33,756 nt of DNA. Source: Exilispira sp. Lineage in GTDB: Bacteria; Spirochaetota; JAAYUW01. Of this stretch, positions 27,748 through 33,756 are shown piece by piece (position 1 is the first letter of the stretch; each line of letters opens with the position of its first letter). The notes beneath the pieces are model-generated. The model was not told the DNA's origin. It ran no database searches and was given only the letters and a program-made list of their open reading frames with translations. Location: contig JAAYUW010000136.1 of the NCBI GenBank assembly GCA_012517545.1, positions 1 through 33,756 on the forward strand. Reading direction: 5' to 3'. The position numbers and the translations under genes were made by a program.

Positions 27748-28908
27748 ATGAATGAAAATTTAGAAAAAAAATTAATAGGTGTTTCTGCTTTAACTGCTTC
27801 AGTTTTAGAAATAAAAAAAATAAGATCAAAAGCTTCTTCCAATCAAGCCTATCTTTTACTTGGAAGCAGGTGTCAGAATAGTTGTACCTTTTGCTCTCAG
27901 GGTAAATTTGCAAAATCTAGTGATTCACTTTTATCAAGAGTTACATGGCCAAAATACGAAATAAAAACGGTCCTTGAAAAGTTAAAAGAAAAGCAAAATG
28001 ATAAGATAAAAAAGATCTGTTTTCAAGTTGTTTCTTATCCTGGTTATTTTGAAGATTTTTTACAGATTTTAGATCTTTTCAGGGCAGAACTTAGTATCCC
28101 AATTGGAGCTTCTATAAACGTTTCCAGCATGGATGATATCGATGAGTTATTTGGGCATAATCTTGTTAACCTTGGTATTGCTATCGATGCTTCCTCTGAT
28201 TCCATTTATAAAAAAGTTAAAAACAATAAAAATTCATTTGATACAACCCTTCAGCTTATTATTAAAGCTGCTAATAACTATCCATCCAAGGTAACCGCGC
28301 ATATTATAGCTGGACTTGGTGAAACGGATCGGGATTTGTTGAATCTTTTCAGTATATTGCTTGCAAACGACGCAAATATCGCACTTTTTGCTTTTACACC
28401 GGTTAAAGGTACAGAACTTGAAAATTACCCAAGAATAAGCATAGAAAGATATAGATATATTCAGTTTGTTTTAGAGTACCTTAAAAAGAAGTATTTATTG
28501 ACTGATAAAAAAGGTAATTGTTTAGAAATTGATAAAAACGATTTGCATTTAGAAACTGATGTTAATGATTTACATTTAAAAACTAAAATAAAAGATAACT
28601 ATATCGAAATGGATATACTGAATGTGAGCAATTCAAAAAACAATGAAATATCAAGATTGTACGACGATTTTTCATATATATCATTTGATATGAATGAAAT
28701 GATAGTATCTTTTTCTTCTTCGTTTTTAAATGAACCAGGCGTTCTATCGATTCTGGATGATGGTGAGTATATGGAGACAAGTGGTTGTAATTTATGCAAT
28801 AGGCCTTTTTATAATGATAATCCATATGATAAAGATTTATATAATCATCATCAAAAACCAGATAAAGAAATTATTCAATACTGGAAAAATAAAATTTTAT
28901 CACTTTGA
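27748..28908 (+). CDS. Radical SAM protein (biotin-synthase-related, COG2516-like)
   Basis: 'LLGSRCQNSCTFCSQGKFA' CxxxCxxC; C-terminal 'TSGCNLCNRPFYNDNP'. Confidence 0.8.
   Translation: MNENLEKKLIGVSALTASVLEIKKIRSKASSNQAYLLLGSRCQNSCTFCSQGKFAKSSDSLLSRVTWPKYEIKTVLEKLKEKQNDKIKKICFQVVSYPGYFEDFLQILDLFRAELSIPIGASINVSSMDDIDELFGHNLVNLGIAIDASSDSIYKKVKNNKNSFDTTLQLIIKAANNYPSKVTAHIIAGLGETDRDLLNLFSILLANDANIALFAFTPVKGTELENYPRISIERYRYIQFVLEYLKKKYLLTDKKGNCLEIDKNDLHLETDVNDLHLKTKIKDNYIEMDILNVSNSKNNEISRLYDDFSYISFDMNEMIVSFSSSFLNEPGVLSILDDGEYMETSGCNLCNRPFYNDNPYDKDLYNHHQKPDKEIIQYWKNKILSL
28521..28601 (+). repeat. Three tandem 27-nt imperfect repeats within the radical SAM gene
   Basis: tttagaaattgataaaaacgatttgca / tttagaaactgatgttaatgatttaca / tttaaaaactaaaataaaagataacta, encoding LEIDKNDLH / LETDVNDLH / LKTKIKDNY (in frame). 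Confidence 0.7.
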
Positions 28909-29103
28909 TATTGAAATAATCGGGAGATAATCCTTTAAAATAATTATTCTTAAGGGTAAATTTGTTTTTTTATATATTCTTAAGATTTATGCTAATTTTT
29001 TAACTTCAAAGAAATAAACTTATAACATAAATATATATAATAATATGTAGCATTACGATGTCTGGCTTTTAAGGAGCGATAAGAGACTCTTCGCATTTTT
29101 TCT

Positions 29104-29165
29104 TTTTATAGCTTAGCTATACAAACTAAAGAAGAGCTAGAAGATTAATTTGCTAGATGATCCTA
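29104..29165 (+). repeat. Intergenic S element, copy S1
   Basis: gctatacaaactaaagaagagctagaagattaatttgctagatgatcc aligns with the reverse complement of 13611-13665. Confidence 0.7.
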
Positions 29166-29186
29166 AATTTATATCAGGAGAAAATT

Positions 29187-30317
29187 ATGGATAAGATCAA
29201 ATATGCTCTCATAGGTTGTGGAAGAATATCTCATAAGCATGTTGATGCACTTGTTGCAAATAAAGATGAGATAGAAGCCATTGCTTTTGTGGATGTTATG
29301 AAGGAAAGAGCTTCACAAAGAGCTGAAGAATATAAGATAAAGATGAAAGAACATGGCATTACTGTTAATCCAGAAGTTTTTGATGATTATTTTTCTATGA
29401 TTAGTTCTGTAAAACCAGATCTGGTCGCAATAGCTACTGAGTCAGGCTATCACTCGAAGATCGCTATTGACTGTCTTAACAGTAAGATCAATGTTATTTG
29501 CGAAAAACCCATGGCTCTTTCCATAAAAGATGCCAATGACATGATTGAAGCTTCCATTAGAAATGATAAAAAACTTGCCATTTGCTTTCAAAATAGATTT
29601 AATAAAACTATAGCTTTAGCTAGAAAAGCATTGGAGGAAAAAAGATTTGGAAGAATCTTAAATGTTACCAGTACAATAAGATGGAATAGAAGCATGGACT
29701 ATTACAAACAAGCATCATGGAGAGGGACCTGGAGACTTGATGGTGGAACTTTGATGAATCAATGCACTCATAATATCGATCTCTTGCAATGGTTTTTGGG
29801 TGGAAAGATCGTTGAAGTTTTTGGTTTTACATCAAGATTTGTTAAACAAATAGAAGCCGAAGATTTTGGTGCAGCTATTGTCAAATCAGATAATGGTGCT
29901 ATAGGAATAATTGAGGGAAGCGCCAATGTTTTTCCCGAAAATCTTGAAGAAACATTATTTATATCAGGGACAACTGGAACTGTTAAAATAGGAGGACTTG
30001 CTGTAAATAAGATAGAAACATGGAGATTTCTTGATCAAAATATTAAAGGGGATACAGAAGAAAAAGTAACCTCTGAATCCTATTCGTTATCCGAAGATTT
30101 TCAAGGTGTATATGGTTATGGCCATTCACCATTGTATCATGACATGGTGCTTTCCATAAAGGAAAATAGGAAACCATATATAGATGGAGTTGAAGGAAAA
30201 AAAGCGTTAGAGATAATCTTGTCGATATACAAAAGTCAAAAAACTGGAAAACCAATTTGTTTACCCTTAAAGAACTTCTCAACACTTGAAATGGATGATA
30301 AACTGCTGGGTCATTAA
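29187..30317 (+). CDS. Gfo/Idh/MocA-family oxidoreductase (WlbA/WbpB/GnnA-like nucleotide-sugar dehydrogenase)
   Basis: 'YALIGCGRISHKHVDAL', 'NVICEKPMALSIKDAN', 'IRWNRSMDYYKQASWRGTWRLDGGTLMNQCTHNIDLLQWFLGG'; caggag RBS before ATG 29187. Confidence 0.88.
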   Translation: MDKIKYALIGCGRISHKHVDALVANKDEIEAIAFVDVMKERASQRAEEYKIKMKEHGITVNPEVFDDYFSMISSVKPDLVAIATESGYHSKIAIDCLNSKINVICEKPMALSIKDANDMIEASIRNDKKLAICFQNRFNKTIALARKALEEKRFGRILNVTSTIRWNRSMDYYKQASWRGTWRLDGGTLMNQCTHNIDLLQWFLGGKIVEVFGFTSRFVKQIEAEDFGAAIVKSDNGAIGIIEGSANVFPENLEETLFISGTTGTVKIGGLAVNKIETWRFLDQNIKGDTEEKVTSESYSLSEDFQGVYGYGHSPLYHDMVLSIKENRKPYIDGVEGKKALEIILSIYKSQKTGKPICLPLKNFSTLEMDDKLLGH

Positions 30318-30415
30318 AGAAGAAGAATAGGATCATAAAAAATTATATTAAGAAAATTCAAAATTTAGAGCAAAAATTTGAAAGGATATGGAAAATAAGA
30401 AAATCATTTAAATTA

Positions 30416-32542
30416 ATGAAATTTTTTAAATTAAAAAATATACATTTATCAAAAAAACTTAAGCTTATTATTCTTTTGGCATTAGTTTTATTATTTGCTT
30501 TAATTGCGATCCTGGCTTTTAATAAAAATCGAAAAAATGATTATTCTCTAAAATACGATATTACAGCATTAGAGCATAATGGAAGTTTACCTGATATAAT
30601 TATGGAAAAAGGTTTTTCTAGAACTGAAAATAGTTCAAATCAGGATATTGAAATTACCTATGATAAGCTTTACCAATATAATCAGAGTAATTATCTCAAA
30701 CTTGAAAATGTCGTTATAGATGTATATACTGCGAAGAAAAAACAGTATCATATAGTCTCAGATCTGGTTTATACTTTCGATATGGCAAATATGCAATCCT
30801 TTTATTTGAGTCATAATGCTGAGATAAATGATTTTTTCCAGAATATAAGCATAAAAGGAGAACTTCTATTTTGCGATTTTGCAGCAAATATTTTGAAAAG
30901 TGATCATAGGGTACTTGTCATTAAGGATGGTTTTGAAATCGAATCTGATTTTTTTGTTGTTCAAAATAATGTTGCATCTTTTACGGGAAATGTTGTGATC
31001 TTAAATAAAACTGGAATTTTAGAAGATAAAAAAGTAGATGAATTTGTTAATCTATCGGGAAATTGTGAAAATGCATATTTTTATTTAAATGAAAATAAAA
31101 TAAATATGGTTCAAAATGTAATAATTGTTTCTGATATGCTTGACATCAAAGGTGATGAGGTTGATATAGCAAGAAATGAAAATATAACAGAAGTAAATCC
31201 TAAAACAAAACAAAATGTGGATAAAAATAAAACAAATAATCTTCCTGATACCAGTATTGATATATTAAATGGTTACATGAAATATAACAAAATAGACAGA
31301 ATCCCTTTATTATTCTATACTAAAGGGAAAAAAATAAATTTTATAGATGGTAATAAGAGAAGTTTTAGTTTGCAAAGTGGAGATGGTTTTTATATCTCGG
31401 GAAATGAGACAAATTACTTTTCTGGAACAAGAGTATTTTTTGAAGAAGAAAAACTCAAAGATAATAGCAAAAATCAATACATTGAAACCAATAAAGGGTA
31501 TCTCAAATATGAAAAAAATATTGATAATGAAGTAATCTCTCTTTTTTATTCTAAAGGAGATAGGATAGTCCTTGTAAATAAGAAAGAGGCAATATATAAA
31601 TGTTACAACGGATATGGTTATATTAAGGATAAAAAAGATAAAAATGAACTGCTTTTTGAGGGAAATTTTATCGAATACAATCAGGGAAAATATAGCAAAA
31701 TTGAAAAAAATGCAGCACTGTATGATTTTTCAGCAAAGATATTTATCAAAGGTGATCTGCTTGAATTTTTTGATAAAGAAAAGATAGCTTCAAGTTCTAA
31801 ACCATTTTTCTTAAGGCAGTTTAAGCCTGAATTTGAATTTAATAATATGGGATTTTTATCCGGGAAATCTCCGAATATTGGTAATTATTTTTTATCTTCC
31901 AAAGATCTGTTCTTAAATTTTAGAAAGTATGATATTCAGGGGAATAAAGGAACTTTCAATACCGAGGATTCAGCTGGAATAGTCGAAGGAAACTCAAATA
32001 TTGTCGATTATGAAAATCTTATAGAAACTAAATCTGATAAGGCAAAGTATACAGGGAATAAAACTGACATCTATATACTTGAAGGGAATCTCTTTGTTTA
32101 TCAATATGAATCGATAGAGAAGATACTCAATAGAAAATATCTATTACTGGTTGTTCAGGCGGATAAGGGAAAGATTGAGAGAGCAAATAACTACGGAATC
32201 TTCGAAGGCGAACCAAAGATACGAAATTTCGAGGATAAATATTTCATTAAGTCAGATCTTCTTGAGTTATATCTTGATACAGATACTTATGTATTTAAGG
32301 ATAATGTTAAGCTTATCTTGAACTCTGGAGAAGATGAAAGCAAAAGTGACAACCTTGTTTTTATACTTGGTACTTACGCTGTATTTGAATCGCAAAAAAA
32401 TAATATAACTTTTTCAGGTCCTTCAACATTAATACAAAAAAATATGGAGATTCAAGTTTCTGAGATATTTGTAAATCTTGCAGATAAAAAGATAACCTTT
32501 AAAAGTTTGAAAGATTCTAAGCTAAAGTCAATAAATTATTGA
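30416..32542 (+). CDS. Membrane-anchored LptC/OstA(LptA)-like protein
   Basis: Single N-terminal TM helix, then long beta-rich region with repeated OstA-type patterns (e.g. 'NNVASFTGNVVILNKTG', 'ENAYFYLNENKINMVQNVIIVSDMLDIKGDEVDI', 'KAKYTGNKTDIYILEGNLFVYQ'). Confidence 0.6.
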   Translation: MKFFKLKNIHLSKKLKLIILLALVLLFALIAILAFNKNRKNDYSLKYDITALEHNGSLPDIIMEKGFSRTENSSNQDIEITYDKLYQYNQSNYLKLENVVIDVYTAKKKQYHIVSDLVYTFDMANMQSFYLSHNAEINDFFQNISIKGELLFCDFAANILKSDHRVLVIKDGFEIESDFFVVQNNVASFTGNVVILNKTGILEDKKVDEFVNLSGNCENAYFYLNENKINMVQNVIIVSDMLDIKGDEVDIARNENITEVNPKTKQNVDKNKTNNLPDTSIDILNGYMKYNKIDRIPLLFYTKGKKINFIDGNKRSFSLQSGDGFYISGNETNYFSGTRVFFEEEKLKDNSKNQYIETNKGYLKYEKNIDNEVISLFYSKGDRIVLVNKKEAIYKCYNGYGYIKDKKDKNELLFEGNFIEYNQGKYSKIEKNAALYDFSAKIFIKGDLLEFFDKEKIASSSKPFFLRQFKPEFEFNNMGFLSGKSPNIGNYFLSSKDLFLNFRKYDIQGNKGTFNTEDSAGIVEGNSNIVDYENLIETKSDKAKYTGNKTDIYILEGNLFVYQYESIEKILNRKYLLLVVQADKGKIERANNYGIFEGEPKIRNFEDKYFIKSDLLELYLDTDTYVFKDNVKLILNSGEDESKSDNLVFILGTYAVFESQKNNITFSGPSTLIQKNMEIQVSEIFVNLADKKITFKSLKDSKLKSINY

Positions 32543-32683
32543 AGTTATTTTTTATTTGTTTTTTCTCACTTTTAGCTTTAGATTTTTGGCTGTAATAATA
32601 AAAATACTTTTTCTCGACTTTCGATTTCAAGCTTTCAATGGTATCAATAGGTAAGAGTCTAACCTGTAATAGTCCAATACCAC

Positions 32684-32722
32684 CTTGAGAATAGCAAGAA
32701 GATAATATGCTGGATGGATCTA
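32684..32722 (+). repeat. Intergenic S element, copy S3
   Basis: cttgagaatagcaagaagataatatgctggatggatc; shares cttgagaatagca with S5 and gaagataat.tgctggatg with S2. Confidence 0.65.
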
Positions 32723-32821
32723 ATTTTAAATATCGAAAATATATTTTTTGAAAACGAGATGCTAAAAGAAAGGCAAAATAATATAAAAAAATTTTGATTA
32801 TTTATAAAAGGAGTGTAAAGG

Positions 32822-33756
32822 ATGAATGTACCATTTTATACACCGGTTAGAGAATATGAAAACAATAAAGAACTCTTTGATGAGGCTGTTCAATCGGTTA
32901 TGCAGAAAGGAAACTTTATCCTTGGTGAAGAAGTAAAAATGCTTGAAGAAGAAATCGAAAAGTTTACAGGAGCAAAGCATGCTATATCTGTTGCATCTGG
33001 CAGTGATGCCCTTGTTATATGCAGCGATATTCTGGGTTTTTGTGGTGGAACAGAAGTTCTTACTCCAGCATTTACATTCTTTGCTTCAGCATCGTGCATC
33101 GCAAGACTTGGTGGAAAACCTGTATTTGTAGATATTGATGAAAAAACTCTATGCATGGATTTTAATGATGCTGAAAGAAGAGTAACAAAAAAGACTGCAG
33201 GCATAATTCCGGTTCATCTTTTTTCTCAAATGGTAAATATGACCGAATACAAAGAGTTTGCAAGCTCATATAATCTTAAGATATTAGAAGATGCTGCTGA
33301 AGCATTTGGCATGAAACAGAGGATCAGGATTGGCGATCAGGAAAAATATCTTGATGCAGGAACTATTGGAGACTTTGGAATATACAGTTTTTTCCCTACA
33401 AAAACTCTTGGCGCTTTTGGAGATGCAGGTATGATTGTTACAAATAATGATGAACTTGCTTCAAAGGCGAGAGCATATAGAATACATGGAAGTTCAAAGA
33501 AGTACTTTCACGATTATATTGGATATAACTCCAGGCTTGATACTATTCAAGCAGCTATCTTACTGGTGAAAATTAAGAATATTGAAGAGGCAATAGCTGC
33601 CAGGAAAAGAATTGCAGAACTATACGATTCTCTTTTATCAAATCTTATTGAAAAAGGGTATATAAAATTACCAGAAATTATTCCTATAAATAAACCAGTA
33701 TTTTATGTATATAATATTATAGTGAAAGATAGAGATAAGCTTGTTGAGTTTTTAAA
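32822..33756 (+). CDS. DegT/DnrJ/EryC1-family PLP-dependent sugar aminotransferase (truncated by window end)
   Basis: Translated by hand (absent from the ORF track because no stop in window): MNVPFYTPVREYENNKELFDEAVQSVMQKGNFILGEEVKMLEEEIEKFTGAKHAISVASGSDAL...LEDAAEAFG...FSFFPTKTLGAFGDAG-type PLP-Lys motif (read here as YSFFPTKTLGAFGDAG); RBS aaaggag. Confidence 0.93.
   Translation, partial: MNVPFYTPVREYENNKELFDEAVQSVMQKGNFILGEEVKMLEEEIEKFTGAKHAISVASGSDALVICSDILGFCGGTEVLTPAFTFFASASCIARLGGKPVFVDIDEKTLCMDFNDAERRVTKKTAGIIPVHLFSQMVNMTEYKEFASSYNLKILEDAAEAFGMKQRIRIGDQEKYLDAGTIGDFGIYSFFPTKTLGAFGDAGMIVTNNDELASKARAYRIHGSSKKYFHDYIGYNSRLDTIQAAILLVKIKNIEEAIAARKRIAELYDSLLSNLIEKGYIKLPEIIPINKPVFYVYNIIVKDRDKLVEFL

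Noticed and set aside
1-33756. CRISPR arrays, tRNA/rRNA genes, transposases, phage or toxin-antitoxin modules
   Set aside because: No regularly spaced direct repeats, no recognisable tRNA/rRNA sequence and no mobile-element or defence proteins in the ORFs; R/S copies are dispersed, not arrayed.

Overview
AT-rich bacterial chromosomal segment, read by eye on both strands. It is mostly conserved metabolic and housekeeping genes separated by fairly long intergenic spacers. Order: P-loop ATPase and a four-gene 2-oxoacid:ferredoxin oxidoreductase operon (VorB/KorA type); NAD-dependent epimerase; B12-binding-like radical SAM protein; lepA; pgk-tpiA-secG-like; CheW-like gene with a long internal insertion; gamma-carbonic-anhydrase-like protein; a second radical SAM gene. 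On the minus strand: NifS, NifU, NADP-type isocitrate dehydrogenase. Then a Na/Pi cotransporter (+), an acidic-tailed hypothetical (-), a putative lipoprotein (+), pgi and an unusually long glmS (-), a third radical SAM gene (+), a WlbA/GnnA-like Gfo/Idh dehydrogenase, an LptC/OstA-like envelope protein and a DegT aminotransferase cut off by the window edge. No tRNA, rRNA, CRISPR array, transposase or phage gene was recognised. The strongest unexplained signal is a dispersed intergenic repeat family. It has four copies of a ~80-240 nt 'R' element and five shorter 'S' elements. Both carry the 13-mer TTGCTGGATGAAC, and in three spacers the 13-mer occurs as a widely spaced inverted pair. Other points of interest are a possible nested RNA structure between pgk and tpiA, a TetR-like operator at a near-consensus promoter, insertions in CheW and GlmS, and a possible GnnA/LptCA/GnnB-like envelope cluster. 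Family assignments come from recognised motifs, not database searches.
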